From positions 47,220,966 through 47,284,965 of the forward strand of contig OX393576.1 in the NCBI GenBank assembly GCA_947652605.1: a stretch of DNA of 64,000 bases, in the 5' to 3' direction. The notes below the pieces were generated by a model. That model ran no database searches, had not been told where the DNA came from, and worked only from the letters and a program-made list of their open reading frames with translations. Position 1 is the stretch's first letter. Every line of letters starts with the position of its first letter. The position numbers and the translations under genes were made by a program. Positions 9,831 through 22,511 of the stretch are shown in pieces. The DNA comes from Elmis aenea. Lineage: Eukaryota > Arthropoda > Insecta > Coleoptera > Elmidae.

Positions 9831-11944
9831 TTTAAAATTTTGATGGAAATTTTTAATTTAAAAAATGTGACCTAATTAAATTGAAATGTATTTCATACAA
9901 ATAATTTTTGATTTTAGCCCGAATTTGTTTTCAAATTGTGTGATTACATACCTATTACGATAACGAAGAGGAACTGTTTAAAATTACAATCACAACCGAC
10001 CAATTCAAACGAATAGACTATGAAACGGAATTGATAATAGACTACTTGTTACTGTTTTACAAAATATTCGATTCAATTTATTTCCAGCAGACGTTATTAA
10101 TTGATAAATGTATCAGAAGTAATACTTCGGAGTGCTCCGACCCATTTACCAAATCTTTCAAAAATTACGTCTTCAGAAAAGGACGATTTTAAATTAGATA
10201 ACACACTTTGATATAATGAAACTCGTGCACAGAAATTCATTCAAATCTTTAATTCAGTAGAGGTTACGAATGTTACAGCTCATTCTTGCATAGCGGAATA
10301 GAATTAAAGTTCTACTTTTAGCGCATAGAAGGAAATTATGACTGGAACTATTCTCGTGTATAGCGAAAACTATTAGAATAAAATGTTGTTTAATTATATT
10401 TTTACTGAAAAGTCATTATCTTTATGTATTGGTTGATCATAGAAAAATTTACTGCATTAGTTCTACAAACACTGCCATAGTTTTTGACACGCGTAGTATA
10501 AAGTAAGATGGTATTAATGAATCTTTAGATAATCGGTAATTTCACAATGTTCCAAATGTGAATTTTTGCGACATGGTCACTGTCGGCAGCAAGTTCAGAC
10601 AAAACAATTTAAATTAAAACTTACTAAACGTACACTCACTATACGATATATCAGGAACGACTCATTTGTCTAAAAATAATTTATCTATAGACCATGAAAT
10701 TGCATCTACAATCGATATAAATACAACTTTGCCCAAACAAAAGCCCGACAAATAATTTTTTCTTAATTTTTGTATTTCAGACGTAAAAATATTAGGAGTA
10801 ATCATATAAACATGTTTGTACAAATGTATTAGGTACTGTTAATTAATAAAATATAGGTTTTTGAAAAATTACCCTCGTTTAAATTGGTTCATTTGCTGCT
10901 CAATGTTTGGGTAAATCCCCAAAAATATATTACACGATAATGTATGGGGCCGTCAGATACTCTTGCGCCGGCCCTCTCCCTAATACAAAACAGTGGTTAT
11001 TAAACTTTAAACCTATGGATACGTTTTTACGAAACTTTAGCCATATGAACAATCTGTACATTATCTGTTGATAATCAATAATTATAACAATAAACCCTAA
11101 ATAGTGTAAGTTCAAATGTGTCGATTTTGAACCAACACCAGAAATACATTCAGAAAGGGACTTTCTAAGTAATAATCTAATGGTGAATACCTACTTCAAA
11201 ATGATGCCACTGAGAGTAAATAAAACTTAATGTGGTTAATGTAAATGTCGTTATTAGCTTAATACAAAACTTTCAAAATGGCTTACACAGTTTGGAATTT
11301 ATTGTCTCAATTATAACAACAGCAACTATCACATTAAAATTAGTCAATAAATTATCATATCTGAATGCGTATAGAATAGATACACAAGTCTTTGCTTCTG
11401 AACTTTGTACTTTTACCGCCTAGGGTACCACAGTTTAGCAACCACTTTTTAAAGTAGCTTTTATCAATCAATAACTCGCGACTCAAAATGAAACATTTTC
11501 AGTAGTTCATACTTTAAAACTGGTTAATTATAATAAATTTCTGAAAAATAAATAGAAGTTTTTAATTACCGTATACCCCCGGCGTATTATTTTTTGACGA
11601 AAAGTCATTAATAAGTTTAGTATTAAATTGAAAATGGACATTCTGTCAATTTGTTTCTGATAGCGTGTACTTAGGGCGTTTTAATTTAATACTCACAAAA
11701 TAATCATTTTTCGTCGATAAATAATAAAACGCAATTGGACAACTTACAAACTGTCAATTATACAAGGTTTCCCAGATTACATTTCCAGCATAGGGATCTC
11801 GCTGATTACAAGAGATACAGGTTTGTTTAAATTATATGAATTTTTCCTTAGTATGAGAGTATGGGGCAAATTCATGTACCTATAATACGTAGATATGCAC
11901 ACTCCCTACACCTACGGGTAGAAGGGAATTTGATTATATATGTA
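9831..11944. other. AT-rich non-coding spacer
   Basis: Nothing gene-like is visible. A single GC-rich patch at about 10948-10980 (GCGCCGGCCCTCTCCC) resembles one end of a hAT MITE, but no partner end is found. The remainder is ordinary AT-rich spacer. Confidence 0.5.
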
Positions 11945-12569
11945 CAGGGTGTGTATAAATTGGCGGAAGCGCTACACGTGGCGATGTTCTTCGTAAAATT
12001 CTAAGTCGAAAATCTTTATCCAAAAATGTTGTACCATGCTTGCTGTGTCTGCAAGAGGTCCTCAAAGTTTTGACATTCAGTCCTTTAATAAGCGTTATTA
12101 TTTAATATTTTTTAATGAAAAGGCTGCGATTTGGAATAAAAATAAACTTTGAATAATATTTTTTTCTAGATATTTTGTTTTTCCTTTACAAAATTGGTGT
12201 TAAAAATATGTTAATCACCGATATGAATGAAAATAATACATATGGCAACATTGTCATTAGCTGTCTTCTTTGTTTTTCTCGTAATTGTTTCTTGTTTGTA
12301 TTAGACGATACCTAAAAGAATACAGCTATGTTTACGAACTGAAGGCTTTCAGTTCGAATAAATATTACAAATATCTAAGTAAAAATTGCTAATAAAAAAA
12401 TATTCAAACGCAAATTAATGGATGCAAGTTTGCCAAATTTTTGTTTTTTTTAATGGTTCCTGAGGCCATAGGTAGCATGGTACAACATTTTTGTATTAAC
12501 ATTTTCGACTTGGAATTTTACGAAGAACATCGCCACGTGTAGCGCTTCCGCCAATTTATACACACCCTG
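11945..12569. mobile_element. Foldback MITE with TA flanks
   Basis: The ends are CAGGGTGTGTATAAATTGGC and its inverse, flanked by TA at 11943-11944 and 12570-12571. The arms remain complementary for at least 100 bp, including GGAAGCGCTACACGTGGCGA. They continue through a further conserved AAAATGTTGTACCATGCT block. The centre is AT-rich and has no coding capacity. The ends share CAGGGTGT with the foldback family at 16.6, 40.4, 48.8 and 50.0 kb, but the arms are different. Confidence 0.85.
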
Positions 12570-12596
12570 TATATGAGAGGAGCCACAATCAATTTT

Positions 12597-13396
12597 TAAT
12601 AGTACAAAATTCCTCGTACTTCAGATGTTCGAGCAAAAAATATGAAAATGTCCAATTTCTTTTTTCTCTCATAACTTTTTTGTTTTAATCAATAAAACAA
12701 TTTTATTTGTACCTTCTGAAGGTAGTTTTTATGTAGAATGTAATATGTAAATATTATTGTTTTATCACTTTTCATTTTTGAGATATTACCCCTAACTTCA
12801 TTTTTCCTAATGTGTCGTCAAGTTGGCTTTGGAATAGTTAAGTGTGCTTTTTTTCTCTTTTTAACGATATGGTACCTCATATCTATAACTGCATATAACT
12901 TAGACTTACACAATCAAGAAAAATTGTATTTTATCAATATTATTTTAAGTTAGCTATGAAACATGATAAACGGGCGAGTTGGCTTTGAAATAGTCAAATG
13001 TGATTTTTCTCCTCCTTCTAACGATATATCTTTTGTGCTATCTATTTAAATAAATAGCTTTGAAAATCAAGAAAAACCGTATTTTACTAATATTATTCCA
13101 AGTTAGCCACGAAGCATCTTCAACAGGCAAGGTAGCTTTGCAATAGTTAAATGTACTTTTTTTTACCCTTTCTAATAATATATCATTTGTCATATCTATC
13201 TAAATAGTTAACTCGGAAAATCAAGAAAAACCGTATATTATCAATATAATTCTAAGTTAACTATGAAACATGATAACTAACTTACAATTAGAATAATATT
13301 GGTAAAATATGTTTTATTTTTATTTTTTGGGTTATTCATTTAAACAGATATGACAATTCAATTTGGGTCGCACAATAAAATAGTTAAGAACCCCTG
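12597..13396. repeat. Dispersed repeat with three internal tandem units
   Basis: The start, AGTACAAAATTCCTCGTACT, and the next roughly 250 bp recur at 48365-48660. Inside are three diverged tandem units of about 155 bp, starting near 12817, 12974 and 13128. Each has the order GTTGGCTTTG…AATAGT…, then AATCAAGAAAAA, then an AAGTTAGC-type block. The far end (TAGTTAAGAACCCCTG at 13381-13396) looks like a hAT terminus. No left hAT terminus was found, so the class is open. Confidence 0.55.
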
Positions 13397-14524
13397 GTTT
13401 AGAGGGATTCTTTATATGAAATGCAGTTCAGTGAGCGTAGATAAGAAGTAATTTTCGACTAAATGTATTTTCCAGTAAACCACCTACTTCTAACCATAAC
13501 ATGTAGGAATATAAGGAAGTTCGTAGACCATAATTCACCGCGATCATTTATAGACAGCCCGCAACTTACCTCCAGGAAAATTGATCGAATTTTACGTATG
13601 GTAGTGGGATACTGTAATAAATTGTAGTTTTCATAAATCGCGTGTTTAAAGTTACTAATGGGCTATTCCACCTAGACGTGACTGTAAATTAAAAATGTAT
13701 TATAGTGCTACCAAAAAAAATATTTTTAGTGCTGCGATACTGGAAAAGCACGCAAATAACTATAACAGTCCTGCTTGACGAACTGAGTAGTCTTCTGAAT
13801 TAAAGACAATTTTTTACTTCTTAATAAATAACAATCAAAATCAGTCTATTTAATGTAAAAAGGGATTAGTTAATAATGAAACATCAACTAAATGAGAAAA
13901 GTATTATACATTAGTAAGCTAATGTTTAAATAGTTTTATTGATTGTAGACTTGTGGCGCGCTTAATTTTTGCAAGTAAAGCTTGCACGAAATCGTTTCTG
14001 AATTTTATTATGCTCCATATGGTATTCAAGATGAATCGTACGCATTTGTTTGTTGTACGTGACCTGTTTTCTTTCTAAAGTGTACAAAAATTCGCACTTG
14101 GTGTTTCTTATATTCTTCTAAGCCACTGCGTAATTTCGAAAGCTCTGATAATAAAAGTGTCACATTAAAAACCGTGCAAACAGTAAACAGGAAAGTCAAC
14201 ATTTATTCGATTTTCTTTAATTAAAATACTTAATTTAAAACAAATATCATTAAAATTACACAGTGTTTCGTCGCAAATTAAATTTAATCAATTACCTTCG
14301 AATCCAGACGAGAGTTAAAAGGATTTTCTGGTGAGATCATTCTAAACCCATACTTTCTTTCGGAGGTATCGTAAAATTTGAGGTTTTGAGGCGTGTGCAG
14401 TGTCATTGTACGTTGAACAGTTCATTTTGTATTAAAAATCGATCCTTCACGTGCAGGATTTTGTCTCTCACGATCTGCAAATTGATTCATCGTAGATATA
14501 ATAGATTTGTTCCTGCAGACCAAA
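13397..14524. other. AT-rich non-coding spacer
   Basis: No gene, inverted end or tandem array that I can support is present. Confidence 0.5.
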
Positions 14525-14955
14525 AATTTACTAGTTAATGGACTATTACATAAGTTATTTATGCACAGGCGTTAACTATGGACTAATACATGTATTAGTC
14601 AGGTTGGAACGCTATAACGACTTCCCTGATTGTAAATGACATTTGTACGTATTGGGTTCGTAAAAATGTGCGCACCGCGAGCGTCAACATCTTAAGAAAC
14701 CAGTAACTGCATTTGGTTGGAAGGGCGATGCATAGCTAACAAAAGCCATGTTAGTTGTAAACAGCGCATGCGTGTAATAATGCCAGCGTAGTTCTTGTCC
14801 TAACCCATGTACTGTTTTGACCGTCCGCAAACTAGCCCAGAAGTAGTTAGAGTACTGCAGGAACAGCTGACTAACTGTCCGGTGAACTACCAGACACGCT
14901 GCTGGAACGCGATATCGATACTGCGCAGAAGCCTGTAGTTCATGGGATAGTAAAT
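14525..14955 (+). repeat. 430-bp dispersed repeat, copy 1
   Basis: The block matches the copies at 23866-24270 (inverted) and 55246-55690. Shared words include TTGGAACGCT, GTAAATGACATT, GATGCATAGCTA, CAGCGCATGCGTGTAA, TACTGTTTTGACCGT, GTCCGGTGAAC and GATACTGCGCAGAA. It is more GC-rich than its surroundings. The ends do not show clear inverted repeats or target duplications, so the class is unknown. A 110-codon minus frame over it is not conserved in the other copies. Confidence 0.75.
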
Positions 14956-15439
14956 AGCGCTGCTGGAAGAAACCTAATGCTATTTGTTTGTCAGGCGGAA
15001 TGTATGTAAATGTCACTTATGTTGCACAATTTTTTTTAAGTAGGTATCTCATTAGCCGATTCGTGTCAAAACTTAAGCGTCCAGCTAATCTCTCTCTGTA
15101 CCTTAACCGACTTGTCAAATAGTTTCGACTGTTATAGCTTGCACATCACTTGCCGACTTTGCAATGAATGAATATATTTGCTTGGAACATGCATCTGTGG
15201 TCAGCGAAACCTGCTTCGATTGAAAAATGAATGATTATGAAGCTGATGAGTACATGTAAATAACTACCAATGTTTAAACATTTTTTGGACTCATTTGTGT
15301 TATTTATTATATTTCATGAAATGATTTCTATTTGATTGATTGTTTTAGAGCGTTATGTATGGTTTTTTTGGAGTTTTTAAAAAATTATTAAAATAATTAG
15401 GTGTAGATTAAATTCATACCAAGAAAGTAGCATGGGTGA
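14956..15439. other. AT-rich non-coding spacer
   Basis: No supported feature. The region leads into the 5'-truncated LINE that starts near 15440. Confidence 0.45.
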
Positions 15440-16585
15440 ATAACAAGACGGATTTAAGAAGGGAAGTTCAACTATTGATCAATTCTTTGTTATGAAGCAG
15501 TTACTGGAATAACTCGTTGGAGCAAAATTTAGAGTGACATCTGCTTTTCATTGACCAGCAAGCGTACGATTCAATACGGCGAAACAAGCTTTTTGTGACG
15601 ATGAATAATCTAGGAATTTCAGGGAAGATCATTAGACTGACACAAATGACGCTACAACAAACTTTTATTGAGTGTCGCTTTAGAAGGTGTATATCTAAGC
15701 GGTTCGTGATACGAGGAGGGTTAAGACAAGGAAACGCGATAGTTTAATGTGGTGCTGGAGAATACGCACAGAGAAAGTCAGACGCAAAGAAATGGTCTAA
15801 TCAGTAACCACAAACAGCAGTGCTTAGCATATTGACAAGATTACGACTATAACTACAGAAAGCCTTTAAAATTATAGAACATGCAGCAATGAAATAGGGG
15901 TTAAAGATAAATGAAGAAAAATATATGGTGGTGAGAAGAAGTGCTACTGCCCAACTAAAAACCCTAAAGATAGCAACGAATAGGAAAAAAGAATATAGTT
16001 TTGAACAAGTTAAGCAGTTTGAATACCTAGGAGTAATACTAACAAATGACGGTAAGGAAGAAATAGCAATTAATAAAAATATTATGAAGGGTAGCAGATC
16101 GATAGAAGCCCTAAGAAAAAAAAGTCTAAGCGCATGTCTGGAGCAACAAAAGTAAGATTGTACTAGGTAGTTATGCAATCAACCGTGTTGTATGGGTGAG
16201 ACATGCGTTATCAATAAACAAATTAACAAATAGAAGAAAAGTTAGACAGATGGGAAAGGAAAATATTGCGAAACATTTTCGAGGAGATGCTTTCACAAGA
16301 ATTAGTTTGGGGTCAAAGAATGAACAAGGAAGTAGTGCAACTGTACGGAAACCGAGCATTACCTATGCATTTAGAGTACAAAAGTTAAGGTGGTTGGAAG
16401 AGAGACGGCTGGTAAAGAGGGGAAAAACGAAGAGGAAGAGACCCAAGAACATGCATATGGAGACAGTAGGAGAGGACTTGGTAAGAATAAATGCGGAGGA
16501 CTGGAAACTGAAATCAAGAGATAGAAATAAATGAAAGAAAATAGTCGAAGACTATGAAGCCATGGACCTAAGTGGCTTGTAGAGC
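15440..16585 (+). pseudogene. Decayed LINE reverse transcriptase, 5' truncated
   Basis: The enzyme copies LINE RNA into DNA at the target site. The reading begins inside the RT domain with FKKGSSTIDQFF and, in another frame, FIDQQAYDSIRRNKLFVT, which is RT motif A. It continues through GISGKIIRLTQMTLQQTFIE and FVIRGGLRQGNA. The catalytic YADD region near 15825-15850 is disrupted by an in-frame stop and a frame change. The clearest open part is 15925-16155, with EYSFEQVKQFEYLGVILTND, the post-palm FxYLG strand. The tail (16196-16534) is a basic C-terminal stretch across several frames. The style is RTE-like. Multiple frame changes make it inactive. Confidence 0.82.
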
Positions 16586-16594
16586 TGCACTATA

Positions 16595-17060
16595 CAGGGT
16601 GTATCTTAAGTATTGCAAAAAAAATCAGAAGGTGATTCCTTATCGAAAATTAAAGGGGGTCTTTCATAAAAAAAAATTCCTTAGACGTCTCCTCTCGAAG
16701 TTACACCCCCCTAAAGGGGTGCGGTAAAATTAAGTTTTTATTTTATTTCTGAAATTTGGATAAATTTAGGAAACTAATATTTGGTAGATGTTTTACACTT
16801 ATTAAAAGGTTTCCCTTAGTAATATTTTTAATCATCTCCCACCTCCACAGGGGGCTGAAAAGTGTGACCCCAGTTGGTTTTTTTATCAGAACTTTTTGGT
16901 GGGTTAAAATTTTTTAATTAAAAATATTTTTCTTTAAAGCTTGATTTACTTAAAAACTTTATTTGTTTTCTAGTTTATCTCGTAAAACCTACCGTTTTTG
17001 AGTAAAAAATAAAATAAGTAAACATGAACCATTAAATATTCCAATATAAAACGATTCATT
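16595..17060. mobile_element. Single arm of the CAGGGTGTTTCTTA foldback family
   Basis: TA at 16593-16594 is followed by CAGGGTGTATCTTAAGTATT. It continues as one arm of the family that is complete at 40365-41259, with shared blocks GATTCCTTATCGAAAATTAA, GGGGGTCTTTCAT and CCTTAGACGTCTCC. The second arm is missing; the match fades near 17060, where the family's centre would be. Confidence 0.75.
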
Positions 17061-17084
17061 TTGGTGGTTTCCATGGTTTGTTTA

Positions 17085-17175
17085 TGTTCATGTTGGGTAG
17101 AATTGACGGGCGTTATAGCGTTGTCGCCGCGTTAACCTTAAAATGCATTACACCCGTCAATTATATCCAACATGA
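17085..17175. repeat. Imperfect hairpin
   Basis: TTCATGTTGGGTAGAATTGA followed by CGGG (17089-17112) is matched in inverse orientation by CCCGTCAATTATATCCAACATGAA (17152-17175). Four or so mismatches occur across the stem. It may be the core of a small MITE. Confidence 0.55.
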
Positions 17176-18421
17176 ATTTTCACTAACAATAAGTCAAAAA
17201 AAAAACAGTTCCGAATTCTTAAGATTATTGTAATCATACCTAATACTAATCACCAGTTTTTTTATCGTCATTAAGATTGAATTACATATTTTTTATTATT
17301 TACAAAGCTAATTTAATTACTATACATGAACATTGTTGAGCTTCTTGGTGTGCTGCTTTTGTTAGTTAAATTTTTCCAATACAGAGTCACAATAAAAGAG
17401 ATGGATGTACGTTGTACACTACGATACAAATGCAGTAGTTTTTCTGAAACATTTTTATATTGCATTAATAAAAGAATGTCGGAACGAAAACTTTGATTTA
17501 GTGTTTACTTGTTTCCAACTAAAAATTACATTACCTATAATCACGAAATACACAACGATGCAATTATTATTACTGTTGAATTGTTTTCCCGGTTGGGAAA
17601 AACAAAATAAAAAATATATGGCGCTTAAGTACTTTAAGAGCATACTATTATTTTGGAGAACAAATGTAAATGTAAATTTCCCTGTCTGTTTTTAGTTTTA
17701 TAGTTCTTTTTTGTTAAAGATGTTAGCAAAACTGAATATTCTGCCTGCACTGTACGATAATTCTCTAAGTGCCCTCACTACATCACAGAAATGTTGCATT
17801 TGAATCTAATAAAAGTGTTACAGTTTGTAATTACCTGTTATTTACAAACGGATTTTAAATGTTTACAGTTGTTATTTGTTCGCACGAAAAGCACGTCATA
17901 CAGAACTTTTAGTGCAACTTCAGTAAATAAATATGGTTGATTTATTCGTAAAGTACAAGTTAAAGCTAATATAGTCAGTAAACATTATTACGATAAATGA
18001 ATATAAAACAGTAATTGGTCGTTGAGTTGTAAAACGCACAGAACATTTATGCAAAATGTTAGCCATTACATTTTATTGTCATTGCGACAGTAAATACTTT
18101 ACTCGGAAACAAAAATATACAACTAGCTGTTAAAATTTGTTTTGAAAGGACTTCCAAAAACGGCAATTCGATAGAGTAATTAAGGGAATTAGTAAAGTTT
18201 TAAGTAAATAGCAAGTTAAACATTGTTTTTTGTTATCGCGAGTAGACTATACAACTAAATTATTTTGAATTTAAATTTTGTCTAAATGGAAAAAAAAAAT
18301 GCAACAGTTGTCTCTCAAAAAACTTTTTAAAATTACTTTAAATCAGGGGTGGCTAATTTTGTTTTACAGAGGACAGGATAAAAACTGGTTACGAAAACGC
18401 AAGCAGGAATAATTTTAGATG
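17176..18421. other. AT-rich non-coding spacer
   Basis: A 96-codon frame at 17405-17695 has no recognised domain, and both strands are open there, as expected by chance in AT-rich DNA. CAGGGGTGGCTAATTTTG at 18344 resembles a hAT left end, but no partner end was found. Confidence 0.45.
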
Positions 18422-19839
18422 GAGGGATGAATAGGCGCAGTCTGGAATCGAGGAGTCGGAGCTTTTTTGAGGAGCCGGGAGTCGGAAAAACTACCGGCTC
18501 CTTACTCTTTTTTGATTTAGTTTTTTCGAGAATGAGAACAGAACTAAAAATTTAAAACAAAAACAAAATAGCGAGAACGATTAAAGTAACACAAACTAGA
18601 TTTGTCTGTGAACGTCCAATTTTTATCTGCGAAAAATACTCGACTGTATAAGGTTTATAGACAGCGCAAGAATACGAAACGGATGATTCGTGTGATACAG
18701 GGTAATGTTAGTGAGGCTCTATCAGAGGGGAGAGCAAAAGGCAGATGCTCCGGGCCTCACAATTTAAGAGGCCTTTTACAAATTTAGGAGCCTCAAAATG
18801 TTTAACTTGATCTGCAAAAAACCGTACGAATTTCAAAAAAGCATCAGTGTAAGCCGGGACGGATTTTAAAACAATTTAAGAAGAAAGCGTGTTTTCTCTG
18901 AAAGGCCCTGATGTTAGTTCTGTAGTCAACCAAATCTTACACCGTGTTGACATTTGAGGTTTTCAAAAGCCGATAGTGCCTTTATTTTGAAATTTCTAAG
19001 GTCAAAGTGCAAAGTGCAAAATTTTGCTTGTGATATGCACGTACAAAAATACAATATTTTTAATATAGAAAACAAACTACATTTGCCGAGTTTCTGTAAA
19101 ATTTGAGTGTGAAAATGGAGCGAAATTGAATGTGTTGTATTTAGTTTACTGCGCACCTATTTCTGTTTGTTGTTATTCTTTCAGTTTTTTTAATAAATGT
19201 TTCATAGCGCAAAATGCTGAAAAGTTATGGTGCGTATTATAAACAAATATCCATTTTACCAGAAAATGTTGGGCTAAATCAAGCATGCGTATTATATCCC
19301 AGATTTTACAGGAAATATAAGCACAAAAAGCAGAAACGTGATTCATTTAAAATATGCTACTTTGATAACATATATTTTCAGATTAAAATTTGAATGGGTA
19401 TTATAAATTTACAATAAATTCATCTTATACATTAACATTCAACAGTCCTAGTACACAATTTCAGTATCATATACTCTAACTTTTAATAAAATACCAAATA
19501 CAATGGAAGTAGCTTATAACGCGGCTTGGACACAATCTCGCAAACCCGCGTTATAATACAACCAAATTGTTGAAAATTTTATATTTTAAAACCTTAGTCT
19601 TTTACATTTACTTAATTATTTAGTAAACATACGAAAATAAACTCTGTTCGCCAATATAAAATACACTAAAAAACGGAAAAGAAAACAGCTTCCACTGTAG
19701 AAAATATATAGGAGTATTAATTACGTTTTTTTAATGAAAGTCGGGAGTCGGTCGGTTTATAAAAATGCCGGCTCAGGAGTCGAGAACCGGGAGTCAGGAG
19801 TCAAGAGTCGGTTATTTTTTTACCGACTCCCCATCCCTG
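18422..19839. mobile_element. Degraded hAT-like element with GGAGTCGG-rich ends
   Basis: The left part (AGGGATGAATAGG, then GAGGAGTCGGAGC and GAGCCGGGAGTCGG) mirrors the right part (CGACTCCCCATCCCTG at 19824-19839 and several AGTCGG/GGAGTC words). CAGGGATGGGGAGTCGG-type ends are typical of a hAT MITE group. The target duplication is not conserved, and the 1.2-kb interior is unrecognised. An 11-bp inverted pair, TTATAACGCGG, lies at 19514-19524 and 19546-19556. Boundaries are uncertain. Confidence 0.45.
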
Positions 19840-21325
19840 GTAAGGGGTCTTTAAAAGGTTTTGCCCATGGGCGTTTCATATTTAGCAATAATGGATAATT
19901 ATTTAAGCGTCATTCAATTTCTATTATAGTTTTGTTTAACTCTGTTAATTTAACCTACTCTTTGTATTCAATAACAATAAAGGTAACGTGGGGACAATTT
20001 TTAACCTGTAAATGCGACAGACACTTCTTCAAAATAATGTTTTGGTCTTCTAATGACTATTAAATGTGTTCGAAAATGTTCAAGTGGCGATTATTACTCC
20101 TATAATACATTAAAGCCTTTAAAAATACTTCCGCTTTGTGAAATAGTTTTGTAGTTACGCTAAGATTATCATTAAATAAGATGTTATATAAATCATGTTA
20201 CATATCGTTAAAATAATGTTAACTAAGTTTCCGGTTCTATGGCTAAGTTTGTTTTATAAAACGGTGTTCGTTTGAAGTTTTTTTACCCAGGATGTGTTAT
20301 ATCACTATAACTAGAATTTCCAATATCGACTTTATTTGTAAAAGAAAAACTAATATAACGCCCTAAAGAAATACGAGAGTTGACGGTGTAAAATAGATTA
20401 AATGTCTGATACAAAACCTAATGAGATTAAAGTCAAGCAAATAAAAAAATTGCTTTGGAAAACTTTTTTCACTTCGAACACATGAACTATAAACAGAAAA
20501 TACAATTCAGTTTCGTTGTTTTTACGAATCAGTTTATTGCCTTTGTGAAATATTTAACTTAGCCCTAATTTAGGCGATTTTGTAACTCTTATATCGTAAT
20601 AAACCAAATCCCAGCGGTATAGCTCGGATCTGCTAATTTACCATTTGGATGAAATTTTCAAAGTACAATACTTTTATTTCCATCTACAGCAAGCCATATA
20701 TACACAACTATTCTTCACCTCTATGGTTACCAGGAGGGTGCTTCAATTTTATTATTATACCCAGCCGTGACGATTTTGCTAACGATTCAACGCTCTCCTT
20801 CTGTTCTATGAACGTTATCATTATCATTATTATTACATCAGTTATTTATTGGGAGAGGTTCTCGGAATACTAACAACAATCAGATGAACCTTTAATTAAA
20901 GATATTCGTGAAAAAAACGCGGTAGTACGCAATATTTTAGGAAAAATAAAACTACATTTTAGTACAATATTCTGGAACAAGAGCGTTTAAAAAAGTGACA
21001 GGAAATTGAATATTTTGAGATACATAATCCAGTTAGAAATACAAACAATATATCATTGTTCTACATAATCACGCTCCTTTTCAATACACATTTTACACTA
21101 TCACACAAAAAAGCACCGCTAGTTTGACCTCGCTAACACTCCCAAACTTCATCCTCTCAAAGCCACCAAAAAGCCCATCCTCTCAAACTGACCAAAAACC
21201 CCTGGTTGAGCTATGGGAAGTTATAAAAAATAAAGGCATTAGTTACACACCGATGACCGATACAGGCAGTTAAGAAACTGTAGTATTTTATATTGATGCA
21301 AAGCTAAAATAAAGGCGGTCATAAA
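19840..21325. other. AT-rich non-coding spacer
   Basis: No gene is supported. CTCTCAAA-type words repeat weakly near 21145-21195, and ATT/ATC microsatellites occur near 20815-20845. Confidence 0.5.
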
Positions 21326-21530
21326 TATTAAATAAAAAATGGGGTGTTGTATTTGAAATATAAAAGTTGCTATTAGTTCCAGAGAGGTAACTTACCCTGT
21401 ATATATGAAAATATTTTTATCGTGTTCGGAAGAAAAAACTGTATCAAATAGCGTTTGAGACAATTTTTATCTCAAACCGGTTAGCCACAATCGACCGATC
21501 CCGCACTAATGACTCACCCTGAATATAGGT
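21326..21530. repeat. Dispersed repeat piece, related to 37735-37920
   Basis: Both copies have the order GGTGTTSYATTTGAAA-like start, TATAAAAGTTGC or ATAACTTTCAT, CCCTGTATATTTGAAAATAT, then GACTCACCCTGWATATA. Ends with CCCTGTAT suggest a TA-inserting foldback relative. The copies are diverged. Confidence 0.5.
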
Positions 21531-22179
21531 ATTTATTAGGTTTAATCGAAATGGTATTAAAAAACAAACTTACTTAAGTAAAAAAAAAAAAAAACTTACA
21601 GTTGCTCTTAAATCATAGGTCATTTTAACCCATTTCATCTACTCTGTATCTCTTACCGTTAACGAGATTCCCATGCTGTGCACTGTAATTGGAACATTCC
21701 TTATAAAAACATTTATTTATCAAAACTTAAATTACAGACTTTTAGAATTTCACTTTGGAAATGTAACAGCACTTTACCAAAATAGACACATAATCGTTCA
21801 TTTTTTAACAAAACGAGATAAACATCGCATCTAATTTCAGAAATGCATCGAAAGTTAATGTTAACAGTCGCGCGTGATTCATTACTGAGAGAATCACATC
21901 CTTTACGTCGCCCGTGGGATTCGTGTCGGGTTGCCAGTTCAAGTGCAGATTTAAATGTCCGTAACATTACCACTTGGCTAAATTTGTGAACCACTATTTT
22001 CAGTTAACTGTAGCTATACATTTTTCTTCAAATAATCTGCCTTAAACCTAATTAAATCATGAACACTTAGTATTTAGAAACATATTTTAATGGTACTGTA
22101 TTTAGAAAAACCATACATCAATAATGTACAAAGAAATCAACTTAAGTATACGAATAAAATAGCACAACAATATCGCAGG
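21531..22179. other. AT-rich non-coding spacer
   Basis: A minus frame of 93 codons at 21713-21994 has no recognisable domain. An A14 run lies near 21581-21594. Nothing else is supported. Confidence 0.45.
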
Positions 22180-22508
22180 ATGGAAAATAAGACGAAGAAA
22201 TTAACAAGAGGACAGGGGCCGCAAAAAGATTATTTGACGCAATAAAACCTCAATTCCTGGCAAAACCAAATACCTAAAGAAATAAAAACGGAAATATTGA
22301 AGAAGGTAGCCATCCCTATACATATATATACATTTGATGCAGATAAGAACCTGGATGGAAGAAGCAAAAACAGCGGCAGAGAATTGAGGAGTCAAGTGGC
22401 AGAATATAAAATAAAAAACGCAAGAAAGAGGAGATGGAGACAGATATGGAAAAGAAAACCCACGCAATCTCAACTCCAACAAGCCGTACACCATAAAGGT
22501 AGACGGCC
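22180..22508 (+). pseudogene. LINE reverse transcriptase tail remnant
   Basis: In one frame the sequence reads TGAAKRLFDAIKPQFLAK, then, after a frame change, IPKEIKTEILKKVAIPI. This is the thumb segment just before the usual LYGxETW motif of non-LTR reverse transcriptases. The motif itself is missing, deleted at about 22320. The reading resumes as IRTWMEEAKTAAEN, a stop, then GVKWQNIK, the C-terminal tail of the same protein type. It ends where the Harbinger element begins, so that element inserted into or beside the LINE tail. It is dead. Confidence 0.72.
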
Positions 22509-22511
22509 TTA

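Noticed and set aside
14684..15016. 110-codon minus frame
   Set aside because: It overlies the 430-bp repeat and is not kept open in the other copies.
15801..16178. 125-codon minus frame
   Set aside because: Antisense to the LINE reverse transcriptase on the plus strand.
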